Notes: generated from the letters alone by a model not told the origin. Shown: positions 42,959 through 52,982, counted from the first letter of the stretch. The stretch is 64,000 bases of DNA from an uncultured Phascolarctobacterium sp. (GCA_900545535.1 UQZN01000004.1:71230-135229); one strand, 5' to 3'. Numbers and translations: made by a program.

Positions 42959-45376
42959 TTGGAAAAGAAGCTTTTATTAGAACAATTCAACAGGGATTTT
43001 GCCGCCATGCAGCGGGGCATGATGCTGCAGTTCGACAAGCTGCCGCTGCCAGTGTACGTGCTGCGGGTGGAGGCTGACGCCAGCGGTCAGCCGCAGGATT
43101 TTATTTTTGTGTATGCCAACAGCGCCTGCGCTTCTTTTTTAGACATCGACGGCAAAAATTACCTGCTGGGAATGTCTTTCAGAGATGTTTGGAACGATAA
43201 TGATGAAAGATGGTTCAATGTTTATAAGAAAACGGCGCTGGAGGGAATGACCCAGAATATTGAGGATTACAGTGCCAAATTAGGAAAATACCTTTCGGTA
43301 GACTGTTATCAGCCGGTGTACGGTTACTGTGGCTGTTTTATGCGCGATGTCACGAAGCGCAGGGATATGGAGCGGCAGCTGTACGAAGAAAAGGAACGCT
43401 ACCGGGTAGCAATGGAAAGCAGTATCGACCTGCTCTTTGAATATGACATCAGGTCAAAAGTGATGTATTCCTGGAGCAGTATATCGGCTGAAAATTCTTT
43501 GGAAAAGACACAGCGCAGCTATATTCCCGACTATCTGTCTGTGGCGGTCAGGGAAAATCTGGTCGATCCAGCTGAACGGGCGGCGTGGCTGAGCCTGCTG
43601 AGCGGCGAGCGCAGCGGAGAAGCCCTGGAGATCAGGATGCGCCGCTACATTGATAAGCAGCTGGATACCAGGTGGTATCTGGTGCAGGCAACGACCGTTT
43701 ATGGGCAGGGAGAGCCGGTGCGGGTCGTGGGCACGATGCGCGATATCGATGCCTGGAAACGGATGCAGCAGGAAAAGCAGCTGGTCGAAAGCCTGAATTA
43801 TGAGATCAACTATGTATTGGGTGATATTTATTATGCCGTAGTCCATTTTGACCTGGATGCTGGCACTTATAATTTTGTGGAACTGACCGGGCAGAAATGC
43901 GTAGATTATCCGTATCACGGCACCTGCGAAGAATTTTTGGCCTATACCAGAGATGTCCTTCCCCGTGAGGACTGGCACAAATTCAGGCAGCGTTTCGATC
44001 TGCGGGAACTGCGCCGGGTCTTGACGAAAAATGGCGATAAGCTGGAAATGGAACTGCGCCGTAAAAACGGCGGGGGCTATAAATGGATCAGCCTGATGGT
44101 GTCCTATCTGCCGGATTACAGCGGCTCGAAAAAACAGCAGGCGGTCCTGGTGGCATGCTTTATTGACGAGGAACGCCGCCGTGAGATGGAGCAGCAGCAG
44201 GAACTGAAGGACGCGTTAGTGGCGGCACATACTGCCAACGAAGCCAAAAGCGCTTTCCTGTCGCAGATGAGCCACGACATCCGCACGCCGATGAATGCCA
44301 TTATCGGGATGACGACTATTGCCAGACAGAATATCGATAATAAAGCTAAAACGCTGGACTGCCTTGATAAAATAGGCAGGAGTTCGGCCCATTTGCTGGA
44401 GCTGATCAACAGTATTCTGAGTATGTCGAAGATCGAAAGCGGCAAGGTGATTTTAACAGATGATGAACTGAGCCTGCCGCAGCTGCTGGAGGATGTACTC
44501 ACTATCATTCGCCCGATGGTGGGAAAGAAATGGCAGCAGCTGCAGCTGGAGCAGGCAGAACTGTTCCATCCAGAGGTTTTGGCTGACGGCACGCATATCA
44601 GGCAGATCCTGCTGAATATTTTGGGCAATGCGGTCAAGTATACCCCGGAAGGCGGCGAGATCATTTTAACTTTGCAGGAGCTGCCGTCGATGATACCGCA
44701 GCGGTCGCAGTATGTCTTTACTGTCAGCGACAATGGGCGGGGGTTATCGGAGGAGCTGCTGCCGAAAATTTTTGATATGTTTGAGCGCGGCGAAGACAGC
44801 CGCACCAGTAAAATTGAAGGTACAGGCCTGGGACTGGCGATCTGTAAAAACCTGACGAATCTGATGGCGGGCACGATCGAAGCGGCCAACAGGCCGGAAG
44901 GCGGGGCCAGATTCACTTTGACGCTGCCTCTGCGCTGGCTGAGCGATGATGAAAGAAAACCTGCCGCTGCGGCCAGGCCATCGGGCAGAAGTGATTTTAC
45001 GGGCCGCCGGGTCCTGATCGTTGAAGATAACGACCTGAATATGGAGATCGCGCTGGAATTTCTGCAAAGTCTGGGCGTGGTCTGTGAAGGGGCCGAGAAT
45101 GGCCAGCGGGCGGTAGAAATGTTTGCCGCGTCGCTGCCGGGATATTACGAAATGATCCTGATGGATGTGCGGATGCCGGTGCTGAACGGTTACGAGGCGA
45201 CCAGGGCCATTCGCAGGCTGGAGCGTGAAGATGCCCGGCAGATACCTATCGTGGCGATGACGGCCGACGCTTTTTCGTCGGATATCAAGATGGCCCTCAA
45301 TGCGGGCATGAACGAGCATCTCAGCAAGCCGATCAGTATCGAACGCCTGCAGGAAGTTCTGGGACAATGGCTGTGA
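42959..45376 (+). CDS. Soluble PAS hybrid histidine kinase with receiver domain
   Basis: An 805-residue kinase, apparently starting at TTG 42959 behind GGAAGGGTGAG. Two or three PAS-type domains (about residues 15-140, 145-270 and 280-410) show no membrane segments. HisKA has SHDIRTPMNAIIGM near 438, HATPase has ILLNILGNAVKYTPEGGEI and GTGLGLAI, and the receiver has DFTGRRVLIVEDNDLNME near 680 with Asp in MDVRMPVLNG near 735 and Lys in LSKPIS. It ends with the receiver and no output domain. It probably forms a short operon with the TetR gene and is ended by a strong terminator. Confidence 0.9.
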   Translation: MEKKLLLEQFNRDFAAMQRGMMLQFDKLPLPVYVLRVEADASGQPQDFIFVYANSACASFLDIDGKNYLLGMSFRDVWNDNDERWFNVYKKTALEGMTQNIEDYSAKLGKYLSVDCYQPVYGYCGCFMRDVTKRRDMERQLYEEKERYRVAMESSIDLLFEYDIRSKVMYSWSSISAENSLEKTQRSYIPDYLSVAVRENLVDPAERAAWLSLLSGERSGEALEIRMRRYIDKQLDTRWYLVQATTVYGQGEPVRVVGTMRDIDAWKRMQQEKQLVESLNYEINYVLGDIYYAVVHFDLDAGTYNFVELTGQKCVDYPYHGTCEEFLAYTRDVLPREDWHKFRQRFDLRELRRVLTKNGDKLEMELRRKNGGGYKWISLMVSYLPDYSGSKKQQAVLVACFIDEERRREMEQQQELKDALVAAHTANEAKSAFLSQMSHDIRTPMNAIIGMTTIARQNIDNKAKTLDCLDKIGRSSAHLLELINSILSMSKIESGKVILTDDELSLPQLLEDVLTIIRPMVGKKWQQLQLEQAELFHPEVLADGTHIRQILLNILGNAVKYTPEGGEIILTLQELPSMIPQRSQYVFTVSDNGRGLSEELLPKIFDMFERGEDSRTSKIEGTGLGLAICKNLTNLMAGTIEAANRPEGGARFTLTLPLRWLSDDERKPAAAARPSGRSDFTGRRVLIVEDNDLNMEIALEFLQSLGVVCEGAENGQRAVEMFAASLPGYYEMILMDVRMPVLNGYEATRAIRRLEREDARQIPIVAMTADAFSSDIKMALNAGMNEHLSKPISIERLQEVLGQWL

Positions 45377-45405
45377 TGATGCAGTGAAAGAAATGGAATA
45401 AAGTT

Positions 45406-45442
45406 AAAAAACGCCCAACACTTGATCGTGTTGGGCGTTTTT
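45406..45442. terminator. Bidirectional terminator
   Basis: A 15-bp perfect stem (45407-45421 with 45428-45442), loop TTGATC, A/T-rich ends. It is shared by the kinase gene and the convergent corrinoid-uptake operon. Confidence 0.92.
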
Positions 45443-45453
45443 GTCAGTTCTGC

Positions 45454-46218
45454 TCATTTCAGCAGACGGATATGCTTATAGCCGTCTGCAACTGTGATTT
45501 TAGTTTTGACGCTGTACATCGCGTCGATAGTTCCTTCCTGCAAAACTTCCTGAGCCTCACCATACGCAAAAACGCGAGTATCTTTAAGCATCAGGAGTTT
45601 GTTGCAAAACATTGAAGCCAGGTTCAGGTCGTGGATCGTCATGATAACAGAGAGCTGTCTGCTGTGTGCTAAAGCGGCGATCGTATGCAGGATAAACAGC
45701 TGATTGTGCAGGTCCAGACTGCTGGTCGGTTCGTCCAGAATGATGCAGCGGGGCTGCTGCGCCAAAGCACGCGCGATCAAGACCCGCTGCCGTTCACCGC
45801 CGCTTAAGGTATTCAGCGTGCGGAAAGCCAGCGCTTCCAGCTGCAGCTGTCGCAGAAGTTCAAAAACTACAGCCTGATCCTTCTCTGAATATTGCCTGGC
45901 GGCGTAGGGCAGGCGTCCCATCATGACGGTATCGATGACCCGCAGGGCAAAATAGTTGCCGGTGTATTGCGGCACATAGGCGATGATCCTGGCCAGTTCC
46001 CGGGCCGTAAGCGCGGCCAGATCCTGACCATCAAAGCAGACTGTGCCGCTGGCAGGCGTCAGCAGATGATCGATACATTTGATCAAGGTCGTTTTTCCGG
46101 TTCCGTTAGGTCCTAAAATACCAAGGATCTCTCCCTGCCGCACGGTCAGGGAAATATTATCGAGAATTTTTTTACCGGCGTCATAGCCGAAGGATAAATT
46201 ACTGATTTCTAAACTCAT
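45454..46218 (-). CDS. ABC transporter ATPase, FecE/BtuD type
   Basis: A 254-residue ATPase of a cobalamin/iron-chelate importer. ATG 46218 has CAGGAG upstream; the frame from 46260 is less likely. Walker A GPNGTGKTT lies near residue 37, the Q-loop is at YVPQYTGNYFALRVIDTV, the signature LSGGERQRVLIARALAQ near 136, Walker B CIILDEPTSSLD near 158 and the switch His in TIHDLN. It is the last gene of the riboswitch-controlled operon, so its substrate is probably a corrinoid. Confidence 0.92.
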   Translation of the reverse strand: MSLEISNLSFGYDAGKKILDNISLTVRQGEILGILGPNGTGKTTLIKCIDHLLTPASGTVCFDGQDLAALTARELARIIAYVPQYTGNYFALRVIDTVMMGRLPYAARQYSEKDQAVVFELLRQLQLEALAFRTLNTLSGGERQRVLIARALAQQPRCIILDEPTSSLDLHNQLFILHTIAALAHSRQLSVIMTIHDLNLASMFCNKLLMLKDTRVFAYGEAQEVLQEGTIDAMYSVKTKITVADGYKHIRLLK

Positions 46219-46296
46219 AAAATGCTCCTGCTCATCAAAGCTGCAGGCTCGGATCGCCATTGCCTGCTCTAAGGGGATAAGTGTAAAAGAAAGACG

Positions 46297-47349
46297 TCAT
46301 TCCAGCCCGCGGCCTTTGGCAAGGATCAGGTGAATGAACAGCGGCACGCCTAAAAAGGAGATGACGATGCCGACGGGAATGTTGACCGGATACAGGATCA
46401 GCTTGCCAACGGTGTCGGATGCCAGCAGCAGCAGTGCGCCTAAAACGGCCGCAAAGGGCAGGCAGAAGCGATGGCTGCTGCCGACGATAAAGCGCGCCAT
46501 ATGCGGGGCGATCAGCCCGACAAAGCCGATGACGCCGGTGAAGCTGATGATTGACGCCGTAAGGAAAACAGCAATCAGGCCGATCAGCGTGCGCAGACGT
46601 TCAGGGTCGATGCCCAGACTTTTGACAGTTTCATCGTCGCTGGCCGACATGGCGTTCAGCGGCAGGCAGTACAGCATCAGCGCTGCAAAGCAAAGCAGGG
46701 TGATGACGCCGGTGATGAGCACGCTGTCCCAGGCCGCGCGGTTGAAGGAACCGAAGGTCCATTGCACAACGGCTTCCAGCTTGTGCTCTTTGGCAAAAAA
46801 TTCAATGGTAGCGGTCAGGGCGCTGAAAAAATAATTCAGGGCGATACCGACTAAAACAAGGGAGCTGGGCTTGACGCCGATCTGGCGCGAGATAGCGTAG
46901 ACTACCAGGCCGCAGCCGCAGGCAGCGGCAAACGCGCAGGTGATGATGCCAACGTCGCTGGTGAAAAACAGCCCAGAGCCGAAAACGATGCAGACGGAAG
47001 CACCGAAGGCTGCTGCTGACGAAATCCCCAGCGTGAACGGACTGACCAGATAATTGCGGGTGACAGACTGCATGACGGCGCCGGCAACGGCCAGTCCCAC
47101 GCCTGCCAACAGCGCCAGCAGGATCCGCGGCAGCCGCAGCAGCAAGATGATCTTATTGACGGCGGCGTCCGGACCGCCGTTAAGTGTGCCGTCAGCCCAG
47201 CTGCGCAGGGCGTGCAGTGTTTGCCATGGCCCGGCATTGTGCAGGCCGATAGTAGTGCAGCAGTAAGCGGCCAGCAGTGTCAGCAGCAAAGTGCCGCAGA
47301 TCAGCAGATATTTTTTGCGTGTGTCTTGCGCGTAGGCTTTTTCTAACAT
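46297..47349 (-). CDS. ABC transporter permease, FecCD/BtuC family
   Basis: A 350-residue permease with about ten membrane helices. It has LRLPRILLALLAGVGLAVAG near residue 70, QSVTRNYLVSPFTLGISSAA near 93, LTASIISFTGVIGFVGLIAP near 262 and LILYPVNIPVGIVISFLGVP near 316, all typical of this family. It imports chelated metal or cobalamin together with the neighbouring ATPase and binding protein. It lies 12 bases after the binding-protein gene. Confidence 0.93.
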   Translation of the reverse strand: MLEKAYAQDTRKKYLLICGTLLLTLLAAYCCTTIGLHNAGPWQTLHALRSWADGTLNGGPDAAVNKIILLLRLPRILLALLAGVGLAVAGAVMQSVTRNYLVSPFTLGISSAAAFGASVCIVFGSGLFFTSDVGIITCAFAAACGCGLVVYAISRQIGVKPSSLVLVGIALNYFFSALTATIEFFAKEHKLEAVVQWTFGSFNRAAWDSVLITGVITLLCFAALMLYCLPLNAMSASDDETVKSLGIDPERLRTLIGLIAVFLTASIISFTGVIGFVGLIAPHMARFIVGSSHRFCLPFAAVLGALLLLASDTVGKLILYPVNIPVGIVISFLGVPLFIHLILAKGRGLE

Positions 47350-47361
47350 AATATACCTCTG

Positions 47362-48420
47362 TCAATCAGTCAAAGCAAAAGGAGGGTGGGTGTGTCCGGG
47401 ACGGTAGTCCAGATGCTGGTATTTGGTTACCCAGTCTTTAAAAACCTGCTCCGGGTGCAGGTCGGGCAAATATTCAGGATAAAGGAATTTGGCGATATAC
47501 ATGGTGCCGACCAGCTTGGACGCGCCGCCGTGGGCGTAGTGTGACAGCAGCAGGATCCGGTCGTTTTTGACGGCGTCGATGTATTCCCAGCCAGGACGGC
47601 TGGTGATGCCGCTTTTGATTTTCTGCATCTCTGCGGCTGTCGGTGGCAGATAAGAGGAATAAACATCTGTGTCGGAAACCTTAACGATGTCCTGGGGATT
47701 TTGGGAGACGACCGCTTCGATGTCGATATTGACGTTGGGAGCCGTTGCAAAAATATTGCTGCCGTGGGCATAATCTACCATTTTATAAAAGTAGTCGCCG
47801 GGAACAGTGGTTTTACCAGCCGAGCGATATTCAAAATAAACGCTGCGGCGGGGCACGTTCTGCAGCTGCGTGTCTATATAGCGCAGCCAGTCGGTAAAAT
47901 AGGCCGCCAATTCACTGGCGTCGCCTTCCCGGCCGAAGATCTGCCCCAGCAGGCGTACGTTAGATGCAAACTGGCCGGTATAATAAGCATCGACAGTGAC
48001 GACAGGGATACCAAAGGGACGCAGCTTTTTTTCTGCTTCCTGCCAGCCGCTGTTACCGGTCATGATCACAACGTCAGGCTTTAAGGCAATGATTTTTTCG
48101 TAATTCAGGCCGCCCTGGCTTTGTCCAACCAGCATATCCTTGTTAAAGCGGCGCCGAAAGCCTTCCTGATCCTGATAGATATAGTAATCGACGCCGACGA
48201 CCTGTTCAAGTGCGCCGATAGCGTTGATCAGCTCGGCATTGTAGGCGTTGACGACCACCGCCCGCTTCACCGGCTGGCGCAGCTGTACATGACGGCCGCT
48301 GCTGTCGGTAACGGTGAACATGGCCGCAGTGTTGCTTTCTGCCTGTTTCTGCAGGCTGCAGCCACCTGTCAGAAGTAGGCTCAGCAGCAGGAACAGTGTT
48401 AAAGAGAATATTTTTTTCAT
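47362..48420 (-). CDS. Periplasmic binding lipoprotein of the corrinoid/metal-chelate importer
   Basis: A 352-residue lipoprotein (lipobox LTGGC, Cys 21) of the BtuF/FecB/TroA-like cluster. It has KRAVVVNAYNAELINAIGAL near residue 50, LKPDVVIMTGNSGW near 113 and ILLLSHYAHGGASKLVGTMY near 296. It takes substrate in the periplasm from the two TonB receptors encoded upstream and delivers it to the FecCD-type permease. A small hairpin separates it from the preceding receptor gene. Confidence 0.9.
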   Translation of the reverse strand: MKKIFSLTLFLLLSLLLTGGCSLQKQAESNTAAMFTVTDSSGRHVQLRQPVKRAVVVNAYNAELINAIGALEQVVGVDYYIYQDQEGFRRRFNKDMLVGQSQGGLNYEKIIALKPDVVIMTGNSGWQEAEKKLRPFGIPVVTVDAYYTGQFASNVRLLGQIFGREGDASELAAYFTDWLRYIDTQLQNVPRRSVYFEYRSAGKTTVPGDYFYKMVDYAHGSNIFATAPNVNIDIEAVVSQNPQDIVKVSDTDVYSSYLPPTAAEMQKIKSGITSRPGWEYIDAVKNDRILLLSHYAHGGASKLVGTMYIAKFLYPEYLPDLHPEQVFKDWVTKYQHLDYRPGHTHPPFALTD

Positions 48421-48448
48421 TGTAAATACCTTTTTTGCAATGGAAAGA

Positions 48449-48470
48449 GGACTGCTGCTTGCAGCAGTCC
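48449..48470 (-). other. Intercistronic hairpin after TonB receptor gene
   Basis: A 9-10-bp perfect stem GGACTGCTGC/GCAGCAGTCC with a tiny loop and no clean T-run, between the receptor stop and the binding-protein start. It may protect mRNA ends or lower downstream expression. Confidence 0.6.
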
Positions 48471-48483
48471 TGCGGATGAATTT

Positions 48484-50604
48484 TTAAATCTCAAAGGTAG
48501 CGCATACGGCTACAGTCCTGGGGTTGCCTAAAATACCGTAATTGTAGGTAGCGCGCGGCAGCCAGTAATCCTTGTTAAAGACGTTGAAGACCGTAGCGGT
48601 AAAGGTGACTGGGGTATTATTGATTTTAGTTTTGTAGTTGGCGCCAAGGTCGAACACCGTTGAAGACGAAACGGTCAGTTCTCTGCCAGCTGTAGTGTAA
48701 ATAGGGGCTTTGCCAGTGTAGACCATGCGGCCAAAGATACTGCTTTTCTCGTCAGGCGCATATTGCAGGGTGCCAACGGCGCTGAATTTGGAGGTGCCGA
48801 TCACCTGGCTGCCGTCAAGATAGGCGGTATTATTGTTGTTGTATTTGCTGTCGGTATACAGGAAGCCGCCGGTCAAAGACCATTTAGGAGCGATCTCGCC
48901 CCCCAGCGTCAACTCCAGACCTTTATATTTCAGGTCGCCGTTCAGCGTCAGGTTACCGCTGCCGTCCTCAAATTCAGCCTGTTTTTTCATATCAAAATAT
49001 GAGAGGCCGGCTATAAATTTACTGGTGCCGTATTTGATGCCGATCTCGTTGGATTTTGTTTTGGCAGGCGAGAGGACGTTGCCCCTGTTATTATAGGAAT
49101 TACCGATGATCTTGCCGGCCTGGAAGCTTTCCGTATGGTTAGCGAACAGGGAAACGCGCTCTGTCGGTTTGTAGACGATGCCGTATAATGGCGCTGTAGC
49201 GTCGGTTTTGGTTTTAAGGCCCGCAGAGCTGGTCACCGAAGAGGTGTGGCGGTGAACGCCCAAAGTAACGATAGCCTTGCCGAGCGTGGATTCATTGATC
49301 GCCGACCAGCCGTAATATTGCGATTTGCCGCTGGGCAGTGGTCCGGTCAGGTTTTCGGTAATTTTATCGACGGTTACGTTGCCGGTAAAGATGTTGCCGG
49401 TAACAGTGCCTTTGCTGGAATTGCTGCTGCCCCACTGGGCCGCATACCAGTCTTTATCATAAGCCAGGACCAGCTTGTTTTTGACGCTGCCGGCCTCCCA
49501 GTCCTGCTTGAGCCCGAACTGGATATAGGAATTACGGATGGCAAAGGGTTCGTTGTTGATGGTCCTTGTAAAGTCGCCGTTATCATTGATAACGTCCAGG
49601 CGTGTTGAAGCCGGTACTACATAATCGTAACCGTCGTTATAGGTGGAGCCGGCGTTGAGAAAGAGGCTGGTTTTATCAGTAAGTTTCTGCAAGTGGTTCA
49701 AGGTGAACAGATAAGTTTTCATTCCGACTGTTTCGCCGTCAAAACCATAATTATTACTGTTTTTGGGAGCTTTGGGCATATGGGTGATGGCCGCATTGGA
49801 AAAATCGAAATAACGCTGGGCCTGCGAAGTTCGGGTATCCCTGTAGCCAAGGAACAGATTGGTTTCAGCGTGTCTGGTTTCCCGGTCGTAGTTCAGGGAA
49901 AAAGTGGTGTTGCGCACTTCTTCGCTGGCAATACCTGTATCGCCGTCGACATGGGAAGCGTTGATACGCAGCCCGTTTTCCTTATTGCGCCCGAAACGGT
50001 TGGAAATATCGATATAGTTGGACCAGGTGCTGCGGCCGGAGAAGCCGGTCGTGTATTTGATACTGTTATCATGGGCCCGTTTGGTGACCATATTGATCGT
50101 GCCGCCTGCCGATTCCTGCGCGGTAACGCCGTTGAGGCCGACGCTGGCACCGGAAGTGACGTCTACCGCTTCAAAGAAATTCATAGGGATGTTGGTCTGC
50201 GAAAACATACCGGGAATACCGTTGATACGGAACTGATAAGCATTGGCAGCCTGGCCGCGGATCGAAAAATCGTTATAAACGGTGCTGCCTGCCGTACGGA
50301 TCGAAGGCACGCTGACCAGTACCGAAGTCGAAGCTTCACTGGGATTGGCGCTAAAAACAGCAATAGTTTTAGCGGTCAGATTTGTTTGCTGGAAAGGGAT
50401 ATCCATGATATTTTGGCGGCCCAGCAGGCCGACCTGGCCGCTGGATTTGATAAAACCGCCCGGCAGGGCGTTCCTGTCGGCTTCGACGATCACTTCGTCA
50501 AGATCCTGCGTCATGGTTTCTTCGGCGCTGGCAGGCAACACGAAGCCAACGCTGGCAATAGTACATAATACTGCCATTGCTAAAAACTTTTTGTTTACAT
50601 TCAT
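48484..50604 (-). CDS. TonB-dependent receptor, FecA/FhuA-type paralog, in the corrinoid operon
   Basis: A 706-residue receptor. ATG 50604 gives the family start MNVNKKFLAMAVLC and has GGAAGTG upstream; the longer frame starts within a hairpin. It has a signal peptide of about 27 residues ending ASA, the TonB box LDEVIVEADRNALPGGF, and a plug with NIPMNFFEAVDVTSGASVGL near residue 140 and SAGGTINMVTKRA near 170. The barrel ends ATFEI rather than in an aromatic residue. Relatives are mostly annotated as siderophore receptors. Its position after a cobalamin riboswitch makes a corrinoid or related ligand more likely. It is paralogous to three other receptors in this window. Confidence 0.92.
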   Translation of the reverse strand: MNVNKKFLAMAVLCTIASVGFVLPASAEETMTQDLDEVIVEADRNALPGGFIKSSGQVGLLGRQNIMDIPFQQTNLTAKTIAVFSANPSEASTSVLVSVPSIRTAGSTVYNDFSIRGQAANAYQFRINGIPGMFSQTNIPMNFFEAVDVTSGASVGLNGVTAQESAGGTINMVTKRAHDNSIKYTTGFSGRSTWSNYIDISNRFGRNKENGLRINASHVDGDTGIASEEVRNTTFSLNYDRETRHAETNLFLGYRDTRTSQAQRYFDFSNAAITHMPKAPKNSNNYGFDGETVGMKTYLFTLNHLQKLTDKTSLFLNAGSTYNDGYDYVVPASTRLDVINDNGDFTRTINNEPFAIRNSYIQFGLKQDWEAGSVKNKLVLAYDKDWYAAQWGSSNSSKGTVTGNIFTGNVTVDKITENLTGPLPSGKSQYYGWSAINESTLGKAIVTLGVHRHTSSVTSSAGLKTKTDATAPLYGIVYKPTERVSLFANHTESFQAGKIIGNSYNNRGNVLSPAKTKSNEIGIKYGTSKFIAGLSYFDMKKQAEFEDGSGNLTLNGDLKYKGLELTLGGEIAPKWSLTGGFLYTDSKYNNNNTAYLDGSQVIGTSKFSAVGTLQYAPDEKSSIFGRMVYTGKAPIYTTAGRELTVSSSTVFDLGANYKTKINNTPVTFTATVFNVFNKDYWLPRATYNYGILGNPRTVAVCATFEI

Positions 50605-50634
50605 CAAATAAACACTTCCTTTAAGTTTTTTAGT

Positions 50635-50695
50635 TATCTTTGTCCTGACCATTCCGAATCGGGTACCCGTACTGGAAAGGTCAGGAACAAAGATA
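50635..50695 (-). other. Long intercistronic hairpin between two TonB receptor genes
   Basis: About 20 bp with two single-base bulges or mismatches (50635-50655 with 50674-50695). The loop contains the small palindrome CGGGTACCCG. No T-run follows in either direction. It sits just upstream of the second receptor's ribosome site and downstream of the first receptor's stop codon. Confidence 0.7.
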
Positions 50696-50728
50696 GAAAA
50701 ACGAAGCTTGCATTAGCTTTCAGCAGGC

Positions 50729-52897
50729 TCAGATGTCGAACTCGGCGGACATATAGATAGTCCTGGGAGTGGAGGCGTAGATCTGATCACCGCGCGATAC
50801 CATCCAGTAATCTTTGTTAGCGAGGTTATAGCACATCAGTGATAATTTGGTGGGGATACTGTTGATTTTGGTTTTATAGGTCACGCCCAGATCGAAGGTC
50901 ATATAAGAGGGCGCATAGAAATGTCTGCTGCTGTCAGTGTTATATAAAGGGCTGCTGCCAGTATACAAAGCCCGGCCGATAATGCTGAAGTTTTCGTCAG
51001 CCTTGTATTCCAGTGCCGCAGAACCGCTCCATTTGGGCTGTCCGGACTCCTGTACGCCATCTTTAGAGCCTTTGACGGTTTTTTCGTATTTGGCATCCAT
51101 ATAGGCAATGCCGGCCATTACGTTCCATTTGGAAGCGATAGCGCCGTTGAAGCTGAGCTCGATGCCGCGGTGCTTGACTTCGCCGTCCTGACGGAAGAAA
51201 TCTTTGCCGCCGGCAGGATTAGTGACAGCGATATTATTGGCCTGCTTGATGTCGAACAAAGCCAGCGTCGTCAAAAATCCTTTGTTCAAATATTTTACGC
51301 CCAGCTCACTTTGCTTGGTTTTAGAAGGCGGCAGGATCTCGCCGGCATTTTCATAGGTGCTGCCGGCAACAGCGCCCAGGTCGAAATTCTCCGAATGGCT
51401 GCCGTACAGCATAATTTTCTCGTTGGGATTATAGGTCAGGGCATATGTGGGGCTGGTAGCGTCCGACGTGACCGAGGAAGTAGCCTGTCCGGTCGTAGGG
51501 CTGTAGGAGGTGGAAGTGCCCTGATGCTTATGCACGCCTAAAACGGCGCCCCATTTTTCATATTTCAGGCTGTCAACAAAGGAAATGCCCCAGATACTGG
51601 TCTTATTGTTCAAATAGGTTTTGTAGCTGCCGTCGGGCATTCCGGTCTGGTCGATCGCGCCGGTATAAATATTGCCGGTGCCCAACTGGCCAAAGCCCGA
51701 GTAGCCCAGCGGCGTGCTGGCGTCGCGGTTGCGCCAGGCTTTGTCGATCGCCAGCGTGGCTTCATGCTTCACAGCGCCGGTCGCAAATTTGCCGGAGGTG
51801 CCGATCTGCGCGTAGTAGGCTTTTTGCGGCGTCGCCGACGACTGGTAATTCAGGTCATAGTTGCCGGCGTCGTCTTTGATAGTGAAAGCGCTGCTTTGGC
51901 CCATGACGTTTTTATTCAGCTTATTGTTGTTCAGGCCGCCGTTAAAGAAGAGCTTCCAGTCATCATTCAGCTTTTGTTCGTGGTTCAAAACCATGAAGTA
52001 GCCGTAAGCGCCTTTTTCCATACCGTCAAAGGCGTAATTTTTGCTGCCGTCGATAGTGCTGGGGAAATTTTTGACGTTAGGGCCGATCTTGAACCAGCGC
52101 ATACCGTTTTTAATATCAATATCCCTGTACCCGGCCAAAAAGTTGGTAGTGCTTCTGTCATCGCGGTGGTCAAGGTTCATATAGATGCCTTTGGCTTTGA
52201 TGTCGGTTTTATCAACAGAGGTTTCGCCGTTCAAAAGCTCGGTGTTGATCCGCAGTCCCCAGGCTTTGTCTTTGCCGAAGCGGCTGCCAAGATCCAGGTA
52301 TTCGCCGAAGGAACCTTTGCCGGAAAAAGTTTGTTTGTAGCGGAACAGCGGCTGCTCGCCTGCTTTTTTGGAGATCAGGTTGATAATGCCGCCAGCAGTC
52401 GAGGATTCGTACTGGACGCCGCTGCCGCTGATACCGGTATTGGGGCCGGCGGTGACGTCGACCCTTTCAAAAGCCGCCATCGGCACGTTGAACTGCGTCA
52501 GCATTCCATGGACGCCATTGACGTACATACTGGTGCCGTTGGCCCGGAAGCCGCGGATAGTAAAATCGTTGTGCAAAACGCTGCCGGCCTGCCTGATAGC
52601 GGGGACGCCGACTAAAACATTATCTAAGGGCTGCGTCGGCCCGCCAAAAAGATCTAAAGTTTTGGCTGAGATATTTGTCTGGCTGAAAGGAACTTCCATA
52701 ATACTTTTATCGCCTAAAATACCGATGCTGCCTTTGGTTTTGACAAAGCCGCCGGGCAGGGCATCTCTGTCGGCTTCGACGATGACTTCGTCCAGATCGT
52801 GCGTCAGTGTTTCTTCCGCACCGGCCGGCAGTACAAAGCCGACACTGGCAATGGCGCACAGCACGGCCATTGTCAAAAATTTTTGCTTCCCATTCAT
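50729..52897 (-). CDS. TonB-dependent receptor, FecA/FhuA-type paralog, first gene of the cobalamin-riboswitch operon
   Basis: A 722-residue receptor. ATG 52897 (MNGKQKFLTMAVLC) matches the paralogs; GTG 52909 is too close to the ribosome site. It has a signal peptide of about 26 residues ending AGA, a TonB box with LDEVIVEADRDALPGGF, and a plug with DFTIRGFRANGTSMYVNG near residue 120, MAAFERVDVTAGPNTGISGS near 140 and TAGGIINLISKKAG near 168. The barrel ends AEFDI. It is directly downstream of the riboswitch and terminator, so its expression should fall when cobalamin is plentiful. It belongs to the FecA/siderophore-type group, not the short BtuB type. Confidence 0.92.
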   Translation of the reverse strand: MNGKQKFLTMAVLCAIASVGFVLPAGAEETLTHDLDEVIVEADRDALPGGFVKTKGSIGILGDKSIMEVPFSQTNISAKTLDLFGGPTQPLDNVLVGVPAIRQAGSVLHNDFTIRGFRANGTSMYVNGVHGMLTQFNVPMAAFERVDVTAGPNTGISGSGVQYESSTAGGIINLISKKAGEQPLFRYKQTFSGKGSFGEYLDLGSRFGKDKAWGLRINTELLNGETSVDKTDIKAKGIYMNLDHRDDRSTTNFLAGYRDIDIKNGMRWFKIGPNVKNFPSTIDGSKNYAFDGMEKGAYGYFMVLNHEQKLNDDWKLFFNGGLNNNKLNKNVMGQSSAFTIKDDAGNYDLNYQSSATPQKAYYAQIGTSGKFATGAVKHEATLAIDKAWRNRDASTPLGYSGFGQLGTGNIYTGAIDQTGMPDGSYKTYLNNKTSIWGISFVDSLKYEKWGAVLGVHKHQGTSTSYSPTTGQATSSVTSDATSPTYALTYNPNEKIMLYGSHSENFDLGAVAGSTYENAGEILPPSKTKQSELGVKYLNKGFLTTLALFDIKQANNIAVTNPAGGKDFFRQDGEVKHRGIELSFNGAIASKWNVMAGIAYMDAKYEKTVKGSKDGVQESGQPKWSGSAALEYKADENFSIIGRALYTGSSPLYNTDSSRHFYAPSYMTFDLGVTYKTKINSIPTKLSLMCYNLANKDYWMVSRGDQIYASTPRTIYMSAEFDI

Positions 52898-52982
52898 CTT
52901 GTTCAACACTTCCTTTTAGTTTTTTATCTGTAATTGTGTTGACCGAGCTGTCCGAGTTTCGCGTGTCAAAACAATCAAGAGC

